64,000 bases of DNA, from contig NZ_CP174509.1 in assembly GCF_045920555.1 (NCBI RefSeq), positions 5,958,065 to 6,022,064 of the forward strand, given 5' to 3'. The stretch comes from Pseudalkalibacillus sp045920555. GTDB lineage: Bacteria; Bacillota; Bacilli; Bacillales; Fictibacillaceae. The notes under the pieces were generated by a model. The model did no database searches. It was not told the DNA's origin and saw only the letters and a program-made list of their open reading frames with translations. Made by a program: the position numbers and the translations under genes. Below are positions 17,169-26,403 of the stretch, piece after piece; within the stretch, counting starts at the first letter, position 1; each line of letters begins with the position of its first letter.

Positions 17169-17291
17169 TGTATACTTGTACACAATTTGTAAACAGTTGA
17201 TATATCAATATGTATACGTATATGTAAACATGTACACGCTTTTGTATACTTAATGTTTACATTTTGTGTACATGTTTACCTTTTTGTATAC
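17169..17291. repeat. Iterated TGTANAC motifs: putative parC centromere / ParR operator
   Basis: Eleven copies of TGTANAC or its complement start at 17169, 17177, 17188, 17211, 17223, 17231, 17243, 17255, 17266, 17274 and 17285. One copy has a mismatch; four are TGTATAC. Most spacings are 8 or 11-12 bp, so pairs repeat about every helical turn or two. The array ends about 95 bp upstream of the ParM-like start, where plasmid parC sites lie. Confidence 0.75.
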
Positions 17292-17434
17292 ATTCCAATA
17301 TATAGGTAAATAACCCCCTCCCCCGCTCTCTTAACAGACGAAAACAAGGTTGTTCCTGTAAATTATTGGGGTCTTATTTTGTCATATATTGTTAATTTTA
17401 GAATGTTAAAATCGAAGTAGAATAGTAGATAGGA

Positions 17435-17662
17435 ATGACTTACAAAGAGGTAAATGATAAATTTAATCTGGAGGAGGAAGTAGGTAAGGAATACAAGAGT
17501 TAAATAAACAATAAAAACTTTCTTGCCTTGGAGCGAAAAGAGGTAAAAGAGGAAGAAGCGACTTTAGAAATATGTTGTAATTTATACAAGGTAGGAAGAA
17601 GATGTAGAAAGATTGTACAAAATTACTCTAAATATAAAAGACAAGATAGGAACAAAGCATAA
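17435..17662 (+). pseudogene. Possible decayed small ORF with one in-frame stop
   Basis: One frame opens with ATG (MTYKEVNDKFNLEEEV), meets a TAA at 17501 and then continues open for about 50 codons in the same frame to a TAA at 17660. The residues are charged and Lys/Glu-rich, with the plausible end SKYKRQDRNKA. No family recognised; it may be chance in purine-rich DNA. Confidence 0.3.
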
Positions 17663-17734
17663 TATGTCATAAAAAAACACCTATAGAAGAAGATTCGAAC
17701 TGGACGAAGGATACATTCAAGTGATCAACCAAAA

Positions 17735-17768
17735 ACCCCCTTCTGAATCATTTATTCAGAAGGGGGAA
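17735..17768 (-). terminator. Terminator of aceA
   Basis: Perfect GC-rich stem CCCCCTTCTGAAT / ATTCAGAAGGGGG with a four-base loop, then a T-run on the minus strand. Confidence 0.92.
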
Positions 17769-17793
17769 GAAAATATCGATTTTTGATGGATCA

Positions 17794-19077
17794 CTAGTTA
17801 GCTGAGTGGAATTGTTCAGTTTCTGTCGAGCCTTTAAGAGCGGTTGTGGAGGAAGTCCCACCTGAGATAACTTTTGCTACTTCATCAAAATAGCCTGTTC
17901 CAACTTCACGTTGGTGTCTAGTAGCTGTATAACCGTATTGTTCACTTGTGAACTCGGCTTGTTGAAGCTCAGAATATGCAGCCATTCCTCGATCCTTGTA
18001 TTGTCTTGCCAATTCAAACATGCTGTGGTTTAATGCATGGAATCCTGCTAATGTGACAAATTGGAACTTATACCCCATTTTTCCGAGTTCCTTCTGGAAT
18101 TTAGCAATCTTGAGATCATCAAGTTTTGCTTTCCAGTTGAAAGATGGTGAACAGTTATACGCGAGAAGTTTACCAGGATATTTTTCATGAATTGCCTCTG
18201 CGAATTGTTGAGCTTCCTCAATATTCGGTTCAGATGTTTCACACCATACCAGGTCAGCATAAGGCGCATAAGCAAGCCCTCTGGCAATTGCCTGGTCGAT
18301 TCCAGCATTCGTACGGTAAAATCCTTCTGCTGTACGCTCACCTGTAATGAAATCTGCATCCACTGGATCAATATCACTTGTGATAAGGTCCGCAGCGTTT
18401 GCATCAGTACGTGCGACAATAATTGTAGGTACCCCCATCACATCAGCAGCAAACCGTGCTGAAATCAAATTACGGACAGAAGTCTGGGTTGGAAGTAATA
18501 CCTTTCCGCCTAAATGCCCGCATTTTTTCTCAGAAGATAATTGATCCTCAAAGTGGACTCCAGCAGCTCCTGCTTCAATCATACTTTTCATAAGTTCAAA
18601 GACATTCAACTGTCCGCCAAACCCCGCTTCCGCATCAGCCACGATCGGGGCGAACCAATCGATATCACCTGTACCTTCCATACATTGTATCTGATCAGCT
18701 CGCTGCAAAGTTTGATTGATTCTTTTCACAACTTGCGGAACGCTGTTAGCTGGATAAAGGCTTTGGTCTGGATACATATTTCCTGATAGGTTCGCATCTG
18801 CTGCAACTTGCCATCCACTCAAGTAAATCGCCTTTAAACCTGCTTTCACCTGTTGCATCGCCTGGTTTCCAGTCAAAGCACCAAGGGCATTGACGAAATC
18901 CTCTGTTTTAAGTAGTTTCCAAAGCTTCTCAGCACCATGTCTAGCTAAAGTATGTTCTATTTCAATCGAGCCTCTTAACCGGATCACATCTTCAGCTGTG
19001 TACGGCCTTGTAACGCCTTTCCATCGTCCATCTTCGTTCCAATAATCCTGTAAATTCTCAATCTTTTCTTTACTCAA
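17794..19077 (-). CDS. aceA: Isocitrate lyase
   Basis: Glyoxylate-shunt enzyme cleaving isocitrate to succinate and glyoxylate. The catalytic signature KKCGH (Cys near 186) and the Mg-binding region WFAPIVADAEAGFGG are present. 427 residues from the TTG at 19077, which has AGGGAGGAT about eight bases upstream; the ATG 24 bases further up has no ribosome site. No malate synthase is adjacent. It allows growth on acetate or fatty acids. Monocistronic: followed by a strong terminator and preceded by about 250 bp of non-coding DNA. Confidence 0.95.
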   Translation of the reverse strand: MSKEKIENLQDYWNEDGRWKGVTRPYTAEDVIRLRGSIEIEHTLARHGAEKLWKLLKTEDFVNALGALTGNQAMQQVKAGLKAIYLSGWQVAADANLSGNMYPDQSLYPANSVPQVVKRINQTLQRADQIQCMEGTGDIDWFAPIVADAEAGFGGQLNVFELMKSMIEAGAAGVHFEDQLSSEKKCGHLGGKVLLPTQTSVRNLISARFAADVMGVPTIIVARTDANAADLITSDIDPVDADFITGERTAEGFYRTNAGIDQAIARGLAYAPYADLVWCETSEPNIEEAQQFAEAIHEKYPGKLLAYNCSPSFNWKAKLDDLKIAKFQKELGKMGYKFQFVTLAGFHALNHSMFELARQYKDRGMAAYSELQQAEFTSEQYGYTATRHQREVGTGYFDEVAKVISGGTSSTTALKGSTETEQFHSAN

Positions 19078-19292
19078 TGTAGGATCCTCCCTAATCAACA
19101 TTAGTTTTTTTTGATAACCTGGGTTCTTAAAGAATTCTCAAAATGATCATTTACTATCAACCATCTTTAAACGCTCTTTTGAATAACGATTAACTTATGG
19201 TTTTATTCATATCGTCACCCTTCAACTCTCTGAACATTTCCACCTTAACCCTCCAGATTTTCACTTCCATTCATCCTCCTAAGTATTAAAAA

Positions 19293-19328
19293 GACGATAG
19301 AAAGGACGAGGAACACCCTCATCCTTCT
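19293..19328 (-). terminator. Terminator of the yhfH-like gene
   Basis: Stem AGAAGGATGAGG / CCTCGTCCTTTCT (minus strand) followed by a T-rich run. Confidence 0.75.
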
Positions 19329-19464
19329 ATTCTGCTTTTTTTGACAGGCAGTGTTCACATTCCATGAAATACGACTCAGCCTGTTCCTTGATCGTCTGTC
19401 CACACTCAGGGCATTTTTTCTTAGGCAAGTTTTTGAAAAATTGAACCGGATTCTCCATCGCCAT
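19327..19464 (-). CDS. YhfH-family small zinc-ribbon protein
   Basis: 45-residue protein. ATG at 19464 follows the ribosome site AAAGGAGG. Sequence begins MAMENPVQFFKNLPKKKCP and has two Cys pairs, CPEC near residues 18-21 and CEHC near 36-39, forming a likely zinc knuckle. It matches my memory of the YhfH family, small conserved Bacillales proteins of unknown function. A terminator follows. Confidence 0.85.
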   Translation of the reverse strand: MAMENPVQFFKNLPKKKCPECGQTIKEQAESYFMECEHCLSKKAE

Positions 19465-19712
19465 TTGTAATTCCTCCTTTTTTAGATCAAATCATTTTTT
19501 GGTTTCTCTGTTATAGTACAGTATACATAAGACAGGTGAGTTTGTGTACCCATTTTTTGATTTTTTTGAAATTTTAACAACTCATATAGCTATAAACCTT
19601 GTTATATAAGGGTTTATAGAAATATTTTTTTGTTTCGATCAATTTATTTCTGTTATATTACAGAATATTGAATTTAAAAGCATCTATGTTGTGAAGATGA
19701 AATCCACTAAAA

Positions 19713-19738
19713 AAAAGAGCTTCTCTGGTGGAAGCTCT
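19713..19738 (-). terminator. Terminator of the GyrI-like/GNAT unit
   Basis: Stem AGAGCTTC / GAAGCTCT followed on the minus strand by a run of eight T. Confidence 0.85.
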
Positions 19739-20271
19739 CTATTTAGTATGAATTCCATTTGTAGATCTAAAGGTTCTTTCGAATACGTTCTGATTAATCT
19801 CTTTTACATAACTACACCCCAAACTTATATAAAAATGTTGGGTTTCAATTGATAGATGGGCAGCAATATATAACTTGTATGCCCCTTTTTGTTTTGCTTC
19901 CGCGCAACACATCTTAAACAGCTTGTTACCTACACCCTTGTTACGGTATTCGTTCGATACATGGATATAAGAGAGTTCGAGATAATCATCATTAGATCCG
20001 AAAAACTCACCTTCTACACTCGCAAAGCCAATCAAAGGTGCTTCTGAAAAAGAACCTGCAACAATTCCGCCATACTGTATGGAATTTCGCAACTCCTGTA
20101 AGACTAGACGTTTTTTATTTTCATCCCAATCCTCTATGAAGTGATCGGTTTTAATAGCGTATTGGTCATTCTCTTTGTACCATACTTGATCTCTTGAAAA
20201 CGGCTGAAAGTCGTGAACAGATCGGGGATTAATTCCTTTGATGTTATTAATCTATATTCTAATACTTGCAT
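19739..20271 (-). pseudogene. GNAT acetyltransferase, frameshifted
   Basis: The downstream frame gives the GNAT core: LSYIHVSNEYRNKGVGNKLF (acetyl-CoA loop RNKGVG) and YISLGCSYVKE. That frame has no start; it continues upstream as VWYKENDQYAIKTDHF without an ATG. A second frame from ATG 20271 (MQVLEYRLITSKELIPDL, then FTTFSRFQEIK) supplies the missing N-terminus. The two join if one base is lost within about 20183-20190. It lies a few bases after the equally broken GyrI-like gene. Real decay or sequencing error cannot be told apart from sequence alone. Confidence 0.75.
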
Positions 20272-20275
20272 AGTT

Positions 20276-20759
20276 TTATGTTGTAATTGGAATCATGATG
20301 GTAAATTCGGGATCTTTGTCATAGGGATTTTGAGCCATCGGATACTTTTCAAAATGAGTAAGATCATCAACATTGTTTTCCTTGTATCCTTCCTTCTTAA
20401 TCCATCCATATATGTTGTTATATGATTGATTGTCCTTTATGGTGTTCACATTTAGCATAGGTTAATTCAGGGACTGATATCTTTACCATATCGGTAGGAA
20501 CTTCTTCTACCTGTAACACTTTTACGACAGAGTAGTGAGTAAACCCTGAACCGCCTGGAGTAGCGTGGTAAGACAACCCTAGTAATACATCCGGGTTCTC
20601 AACATATGCGATTTCATTTAGTCGTTCATGCATTTTTTTCTGCACGTCTCGTATTTCTCCAGCAAAAGCCGCTTCAAAAGTCCCTTCCCATTTCAATCCA
20701 ATTGCTTTAAATGCTCCTTCAGTCACTAATGTTACTGAATTCTTTTGCTCCACGGACAT
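20276..20759 (-). pseudogene. GyrI-like (AraC effector-binding domain) protein, frameshifted by a 4-bp duplication
   Basis: N-terminal frame from ATG 20759 (GGGAGGG upstream) runs to CEHHKGQS then stops. The other frame continues as QSYNNIYGWIKKEGY and ends DPEFTIMIPI, the usual end of a GyrI-like small-molecule-binding domain. At the junction the plus strand has a tandem TGATTGAT (20423-20430); removing one unit restores a continuous reading of about 160 residues. Stand-alone domains of this family bind hydrophobic cations or protect gyrase. GNAT follows within five bases. Confidence 0.8.
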
Positions 20760-20920
20760 GAATATAATCCCTCCCAATCGGTTTATTATATTTTAAATCT
20801 ATGAACATGAAAAAATCTTCCATTTTTTCACCGAATCAGTTGAGGTTTCTTTTTTTGAAAATGAGTAGAATCTTGGTACACTATTAACAAGTTACTAAAC
20901 AAATGAAAGAAGATGATAGT

Positions 20921-21937
20921 ATGGGTTCACATAAATCGATTAAAGATATTCCTTTTTCAGTCCTTGATCTTGCTCCTATCCTTGCTGGCGGTACACCATC
21001 CGAATCTTTTCGAAATACAGTGGATTTAGCCCAGCATGCTGAAAGATGGGGCTATAATCGTTACTGGATAGCCGAACATCACAATATGCCTGCGATCGCA
21101 AGCTCTGCAACTTCGGTGGTAATTGGACATGTAGCAGCGAACACTTCTAAGATACGTGTGGGATCAGGAGGGATTATGCTGCCGAATCATGCGCCACTCG
21201 TGATTGCTGAGCAGTTTGGAACCCTTGAATCGATGTTTCCTTGTCGAATTGATCTCGGGCTAGGCCGGGCTCCTGGAACCGACCAGACCACATCATACGC
21301 CTTAAGAAGGAATCATAAACAGGATGCCCAGGACTTTCCGGAACAATTGGCAGAATTACGCACCTATTTCGACCCTTCAATGGCTCGCGGTAAAATACGT
21401 GTACGAGCGTTTCCTGGAGAAGGATTGGATATTCCAATTTGGTTATTGGGATCGAGCGGGTTCAGTGCCGAGCTGGCTGCCAAGGAAGGCATGCCATTCG
21501 CTTTTGCCAGCCATTTTTCACCTAACAACACTTTACCGGCTTTACAAGTCTATCGCCGATTCTTCGAACCATCTGAGTTCCTTGAAAAACCTTATGCTAT
21601 GGTTGGTGTCAATGTTATAGCAGCAGACACGGATGAGGAAGCACAGCTATTAGCAACATCTCTACAGCAACAATTTTTGAATCTGATCCGTAACCAGCTG
21701 GTACCGCTGCAGCCGCCTGTTGAAAGTATGGAAGGAAGATGGACAGAATATGAAAAAGCCGCTTTACAACAGCAATTAGGCGGCTCTATCATTGGAAGCC
21801 CTGAAACAGTCAGGGAAAAACTTGATCATTTTCTTGAAGAGACAGAAGCTGATGAAATGATCGTCGCTTCTCAAATCTACAATCATAAAGCCCGTCTCCG
21901 CTCGTATGAAATCCTTGCAGAAATTATAAAAAGCTAA
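20921..21937 (+). CDS. Luciferase-like flavin monooxygenase (MsnO8-type LLM)
   Basis: 338 residues with the LLM TIM-barrel marks: FSVLDLAPILAGGTP at the N-terminus, RYWIAEHHNMPAIASSA, a glycine-rich IRVGSGGIMLPNH, and IDLGLGRAPGTD. FMN-dependent oxidoreductase; substrate unknown. Start taken at the ATG at 20921 with AAAGAAG nine bases upstream; an in-frame ATG six codons earlier lacks such a site. Monocistronic, with a terminator shared with the convergent peptidase gene. Confidence 0.88.
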   Translation: MGSHKSIKDIPFSVLDLAPILAGGTPSESFRNTVDLAQHAERWGYNRYWIAEHHNMPAIASSATSVVIGHVAANTSKIRVGSGGIMLPNHAPLVIAEQFGTLESMFPCRIDLGLGRAPGTDQTTSYALRRNHKQDAQDFPEQLAELRTYFDPSMARGKIRVRAFPGEGLDIPIWLLGSSGFSAELAAKEGMPFAFASHFSPNNTLPALQVYRRFFEPSEFLEKPYAMVGVNVIAADTDEEAQLLATSLQQQFLNLIRNQLVPLQPPVESMEGRWTEYEKAALQQQLGGSIIGSPETVREKLDHFLEETEADEMIVASQIYNHKARLRSYEILAEIIKS

Positions 21938-21949
21938 AAATAAGGAAAA

Positions 21950-21985
21950 GGAGCCATGTTCATTTTCAAAACTGGCTCCTTAATT
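21950..21985. terminator. Convergent terminator between LLM and M20 genes
   Basis: Stem AAGGAGCCA / TGGCTCCTT with a 16-base loop and T-rich run on the plus strand. Confidence 0.8.
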
Positions 21986-21999
21986 CTTATATCAGGTTA

Positions 22000-23352
22000 T
22001 CAGGATAGTGATTTTAAGTATTGACAGACTGTTTCAATCCCTTTAGTAAAATTCTCTAGATGGAAATGCTCATTCGGTGCATGGAGATTTTCAGAAGGAA
22101 GACCAAAACCCATTAACACAACCGGTGTACCAAGCACTCTTGAAAATACCTCTACGATCGGGATGGACCCGCCTTCTTTCGGAAACAGAGGACGGACTTT
22201 ATATACTGCCTCATAAGCATCTGCCGCCTTTTGTATCATCGGATTCTGAGAGTCCAGTGAGACAGGATTAGCTTTGATGGTCTGCTTTAATTTGACTTTC
22301 GTCCCAACTGGTTTATTTATTTGCACATGTTTTTCAATCTGTTCATAAACCGTCTGCGGATCTTGCTCTCCGACAAGACGGCAGCTGATTTTAGCACTCG
22401 CTTCGCATGGAACGATCGTTTTGATGCCTTCTCCCTGAAAACCAGCTGTAATGCCATTGATTTCAAGGGTAAGCCTGACTCCTGTTTGCTCTAAGAACGT
22501 AAACCCTTCTTCACCAAATAAGGCTTCCAATCCTAGCTCTTTCTTTGTTTTCTCCTCGTTAAATGGAATTGCTGACACTTCATGCTTCAATTCTTCTGTC
22601 AGAGCAGGGACTCCTTCATAAAATCCTTCGACTGCAATCTTTCCATTTTGGTCATGGAAAGAATCCAATAGGCGTACTAGATTATGAGCAGCATTAGGAA
22701 CGCCTCCTCCGTAAACTCCCGAATGAAGGTCGGAGTTCGCAGATTTTAAGCTAAGTTCCATGGCAAGCGCACCTCTAAGAGAAGTGCAAATCGCAGGCTG
22801 GCCTTTTTCAATGAACGAGGTATCCGAAATAAGCACTGCATCACAAGATAACTTTTCAGGATTCTCTTGTATAAAAGGAGGTAGATTAGGGCTTGCTTGT
22901 TCCTCTTCACCCTCTATACAAAGTTTTACATTGACCGGAAGCTCTCCATCTTCATTGATCAAGGTTTCAAGCGCCTTTACATGTATGAAAAGCTGTCCCT
23001 TATCATCTGTAGCACCTCTAGCATAAAGCTTATCCTCTCTCACTTCCGGCTCGAATGGAGGTGACTCCCATAGTTCAATAGGATCTGCCGGCTGGACATC
23101 ATAGTGGCCATAGACAAGTACAGTCGGCTTACCTTTCGCGTGCAGCCAGTCTGCATAGACAATCGGATGGCCTTCTGTTTCGATGAGTTCGATATTTTCC
23201 ATTCCAATCTGTTCAAGTGAGACAGCGAGCCATTTTGCCGCTTTATGGACGTCATCTTTATGATCAGGCAGAGTCGAAATACTTGGTATCTCTAAAAATT
23301 CCTTTAATTGCTCAACATATTGATCTTTATGTAGCGCGATGGATTCCTTCAA
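22000..23352 (-). CDS. M20-family dipeptidase
   Basis: 450 residues. Metal-site motifs of clan MH are visible in order: VLVYGHYDVQP (metal His/Asp), ARGATDDKG (bridging Asp), EGEEE (catalytic Glu pair), SDTS (metal Asp) and HAPNEHF (last metal His). The lid domain occupies about 190-340. TTG start eight bases after GGAGG. Cytosolic Zn-dependent dipeptidase, probably for peptide turnover. Physiological substrate unknown. Confidence 0.92.
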   Translation of the reverse strand: MKESIALHKDQYVEQLKEFLEIPSISTLPDHKDDVHKAAKWLAVSLEQIGMENIELIETEGHPIVYADWLHAKGKPTVLVYGHYDVQPADPIELWESPPFEPEVREDKLYARGATDDKGQLFIHVKALETLINEDGELPVNVKLCIEGEEEQASPNLPPFIQENPEKLSCDAVLISDTSFIEKGQPAICTSLRGALAMELSLKSANSDLHSGVYGGGVPNAAHNLVRLLDSFHDQNGKIAVEGFYEGVPALTEELKHEVSAIPFNEEKTKKELGLEALFGEEGFTFLEQTGVRLTLEINGITAGFQGEGIKTIVPCEASAKISCRLVGEQDPQTVYEQIEKHVQINKPVGTKVKLKQTIKANPVSLDSQNPMIQKAADAYEAVYKVRPLFPKEGGSIPIVEVFSRVLGTPVVLMGFGLPSENLHAPNEHFHLENFTKGIETVCQYLKSLS

Positions 23353-23415
23353 ATCATAACCTCCACATATATCTACTTTAATAATTAGTGTAACATCTAG
23401 TAATAGATTGACTTC

Positions 23416-24033
23416 TTACTCGATAAATTTAATAAAAGCATACAGGATTTTTGCAGTAAGTCCCCATATCACCTTTCCTTCATACATATAGAAGTATTCT
23501 TCGATTTTCCGCGTCTGCCATTGATAATCCTTGCCATTTGCAATCAAATCAAACGGGAACCCTTCTTCTGGCTTCACTTCAAAATTTACATGATGAATCT
23601 CTGGTAGGGTGTTTTTGAAAAAAGAAAGCGGAACAGTAAACACCTCCTCTACTTCATCCTGATTCGGTTCTATGTGATTTGAGTTACAGTCTAAAAATCC
23701 CACATATGTGTTCACCATCATACCAAATGGGGAGAGCATATAGTCGAAAGGAAACACATCTTTTATCTCCTTGTCTGTAATCCCGAGCTCTTCCTTCGCT
23801 TCTCTTATCGCTGCATCTTGTGCCATCTTGTCTTGGATATCTACTTTTCCCCCTGGAAAGCAGATTTCTCCTGGCTGACGTCTCATATGGAGGGAGCGGA
23901 CTTCAAATAAGATATGGAGTCCGTCCTCCTTTTCGATCAAGGGGAGAAGAACAGAATAATGGTTCAACACTTTATTTCCGATAATGGTGGGAGTATGGTC
24001 TTTCATTTTCCTGATAATATTTTCTCGTATCAT
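23416..24033 (-). CDS. Nudix hydrolase, CoA pyrophosphatase type
   Basis: 205 residues from ATG 24033 (GGAGTG upstream); an open frame continues further up without a better start. The Nudix box is complete: GGKVDIQDKMAQDAAIREAKEELGI fragments as GGK...REAKEELGI. The upstream motif SVLLPLIEKEDG and LFEVRS matches the CoA-pyrophosphatase (YeaB/NudL) subgroup, which cleaves CoA to phosphopantetheine and ADP. Stands alone. Confidence 0.88.
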   Translation of the reverse strand: MIRENIIRKMKDHTPTIIGNKVLNHYSVLLPLIEKEDGLHILFEVRSLHMRRQPGEICFPGGKVDIQDKMAQDAAIREAKEELGITDKEIKDVFPFDYMLSPFGMMVNTYVGFLDCNSNHIEPNQDEVEEVFTVPLSFFKNTLPEIHHVNFEVKPEEGFPFDLIANGKDYQWQTRKIEEYFYMYEGKVIWGLTAKILYAFIKFIE

Positions 24034-24216
24034 AAGAACACTCCAAGTATCATTTATCTTTACTATAACAGAACAAATCAATATCATTGTCGCTTCTGTC
24101 AATTTCACCTTGATATTCTAATTATAGTGATTTTCCTAGAATTAAGTAAAAATAAAAAGTTTCAACAGTATGATTCCTGATTTTCTGGGAAAATATAAAA
24201 GGCAGGAGGGATACAT

Positions 24217-24567
24217 ATGAACGAGCAATACTTAACCGTGGAACAATTCAATCAATTAATACAGCAATGGAGCGGAAAAACCATTAAAATAACCAAGCAG
24301 GAACTCGGTGATCAGGATACCATCATCATGAAATTAGAGGATATTTCTTATCATAAAGATACAAGAAGAATCGATGATTATGAGCCAATGCATTCGATTC
24401 ATTTGATTGGTGTGGGAACAACGGAAACGGATGGCCAAAGTGGGCAGCCTCTTCCGGCTTCCTCTTACGAAATTCCGCTGGAGGATTCGACTCGGTACCG
24501 ATTTGAAGACATCGGATTTTCTCTTGTTAATGAAAGAGGGAGTTATACGATTGAACTATACGGATAA
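24217..24567 (+). CDS. Hypothetical protein, 116 residues
   Basis: Not recognised. Good ribosome site GGAGGG seven bases before ATG and coding-like composition support it as a gene. Acidic, soluble, no membrane segment or Cys motif; features include IQQWSGKTIKITKQELGDQD, a beta-rich middle (SIHLIGVGTTETDG) and a beta C-terminus ending YTIELYG. It resembles a small beta-barrel in pattern only. Single gene. Confidence 0.75.
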   Translation: MNEQYLTVEQFNQLIQQWSGKTIKITKQELGDQDTIIMKLEDISYHKDTRRIDDYEPMHSIHLIGVGTTETDGQSGQPLPASSYEIPLEDSTRYRFEDIGFSLVNERGSYTIELYG

Positions 24568-24778
24568 AAAGTAGGTCAGCAAGTTAATACTTGCTTTAAT
24601 ATTATCCCCCTTTGTGTTTCGGTTCATCGTATATTCCCTAAACAAAAGGTGATTTTGAGCACTTATCTCATTTATCTTGAAAATCATTCTGAATTAAATA
24701 TGTATTTTTCAATTTAACCTTGGAAAACATGATAGTGTAGTAATTTTATAGTTTAAGTATTATTTGGGGGAATAAACA

Positions 24779-25489
24779 GTGGAATTGATACAAATATCTA
24801 GTAAGCTAGTTTTAGGCTTCTTTTTGCTTTTTTTACTAGTTAGAATTATAGGGAAGAAGTTAATAGACCAATTTACTCCATTTCACTTTATTTCAGCAAT
24901 CGTCCTAAGTGAATTGTTGGGGAATGCTGTCTATCAGAAGACAATACCGATTACTCATATCCCATTCACTATACTCATATGGGGAGGTTTACTATTTTCA
25001 GTTGAATACCTATCCCAAAAATCCTTATTATTAAGAAGTTCTTTCGAAGGCAAACCTTCGATGGTAATTCGTAATGGACAGATTGATTTTGAACAGTTAA
25101 AAAAGAGCCGTATGAACATTAATCAATTACAAAGTTTACTCCGCCAAAGTGAAACTTTCTCCATTCGTGAAGTAGCATTCGCATTCATTGAATCGAATGG
25201 GTCTATTAGTGTGTTAAAAAAATCACCGTATCAAAAAACAACCCTACAAGACTTTAACATGCCCCCTCACCATGTTTATTTACCGATAACACTAATCAGA
25301 GACGGTGAATTGATCAAAGCAAATTTAAAAGAAATAAACAAAGATGACCAATGGCTAAGAAATCAGCTATTACCCATTGGGATAAGCAGGATCGAGGACG
25401 TCCTTTTTGCTGAATGGTTAGAAAACGATGGATTATTTGTTGTCCCTCATAACCCACATCAACATCATGGGAGTTTGAAGCCTAAATAA
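24779..25489 (+). CDS. DUF421 (YetF-family) membrane protein
   Basis: 236 residues: three N-terminal transmembrane helices (about 7-90) carrying RIIGKKLIDQFTPFHF and LSELLGNAVY, then a soluble DUF421 domain with GKPSMVIRNGQIDFEQLKKSRMN and LQSLLRQSE, both family hallmarks. GTG start after GGGGGAA. C-terminus His-rich. YetF-type proteins are common in spore formers and several are under forespore control; function is not settled. Confidence 0.88.
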   Translation: MELIQISSKLVLGFFLLFLLVRIIGKKLIDQFTPFHFISAIVLSELLGNAVYQKTIPITHIPFTILIWGGLLFSVEYLSQKSLLLRSSFEGKPSMVIRNGQIDFEQLKKSRMNINQLQSLLRQSETFSIREVAFAFIESNGSISVLKKSPYQKTTLQDFNMPPHHVYLPITLIRDGELIKANLKEINKDDQWLRNQLLPIGISRIEDVLFAEWLENDGLFVVPHNPHQHHGSLKPK

Positions 25490-25514
25490 ATTCAAAGAAA
25501 CGAATATGTGCTAT

Positions 25515-25536
25515 TTATGATACGGTTCTCCGCGAT
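25515..25536 (-). repeat. Left direct repeat: duplicated rlmH 3' end (putative att site)
   Basis: 22 bp identical to 28418-28439. Read on the minus strand in the rlmH frame it encodes RGEPYHK plus a stop (AAATAG), i.e. the last seven RlmH codons. Confidence 0.85.
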
Positions 25537-25739
25537 GAATCTAAATGAGGTTTTAAGTTTAAATTTGATGTTTGCTTTCACCAGTTCCAGTTGACTGCAA
25601 GTACCAAGAATTTAGGTAAATAAAATGAATAGTAATTTTTTCAACCAATAGCCTCCTTTCAAGCTATCTTAACTTTTAAAACTTCAATATTAGTGAAAAA
25701 TAAACCTAACCTGCACCTTTTAGTTCAATAAGTTCAACA

Positions 25740-25772
25740 AAAAGAGCGTTAAGCCTTCTTGGATGAACGCAC
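25740..25772 (-). terminator. Terminator of the TetR gene
   Basis: Stem GCGTT / AACGC with a 15-base partly paired loop, followed by TCTTTTT on the minus strand. Confidence 0.65.
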
Positions 25773-25791
25773 CTGTTCGTTTAACCAATAG

Positions 25792-26403
25792 TTATTCCTT
25801 ATCATTTTTCTTTTTGATATAGATTTTCGGTGTATAAAATTTCAAAATATGAATGAGTTGATCTCCCATATACGAAGATGATTTTGTAAAATCACTTTCA
25901 ATCCATTCTAGAATCAATCCAATAATACCATGTATACGATATGTGCTAAAAAGTTGGATATCAATATTGGGGTCTATCTCAGTAATCAAGAATTCAAATT
26001 CTTCTCGGAATAACTTGTCTAATTTTTGTATCAATTTCTCATGAAAATTGTAGGTTGTTGTTGGACTCAACATAAGCTTATAGAATCTTTTGTTTTCTAA
26101 AAAATGATCAAATAAGATAATTGAACTTGACGGTATTTCATTGAAATCTACAACTGATAAATTGAGATATGGTTCCCGGAATACTTCCGTCATTTTTTCA
26201 AACATTTCTTCAATGATCTCTTCTAATAAATCTTCCTTTTTTTCATAATGTGCATAAAAAGTACCTCGATTGAAATCCGCAGCCTTTACAATTTCCGTAA
26301 TTGTAATGTCATCAAAGCTTTTTTCTTCCATTAACGATAATAAAACTTGACTAAACTTCTCTTTTGTTCTTCTTACACGTTTGTCGGGATGTTGCATAGA
26401 CAT
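25792..26403 (-). CDS. TetR/AcrR-family regulator
   Basis: 203 residues from ATG 26403 (AAGAAGGAG eight bases upstream). N-terminal TetR helix-turn-helix: FDDITITEIVKAADFNRGTFYAHYEKKEDLL (about 26-56), shaped like the DhaS/TetR_C group. It is divergent from the two dehydrogenase genes; a perfect palindrome between them is its likely operator. Very probably controls the SDR operon; ligand unknown. Confidence 0.9.
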   Translation of the reverse strand: MSMQHPDKRVRRTKEKFSQVLLSLMEEKSFDDITITEIVKAADFNRGTFYAHYEKKEDLLEEIIEEMFEKMTEVFREPYLNLSVVDFNEIPSSSIILFDHFLENKRFYKLMLSPTTTYNFHEKLIQKLDKLFREEFEFLITEIDPNIDIQLFSTYRIHGIIGLILEWIESDFTKSSSYMGDQLIHILKFYTPKIYIKKKNDKE

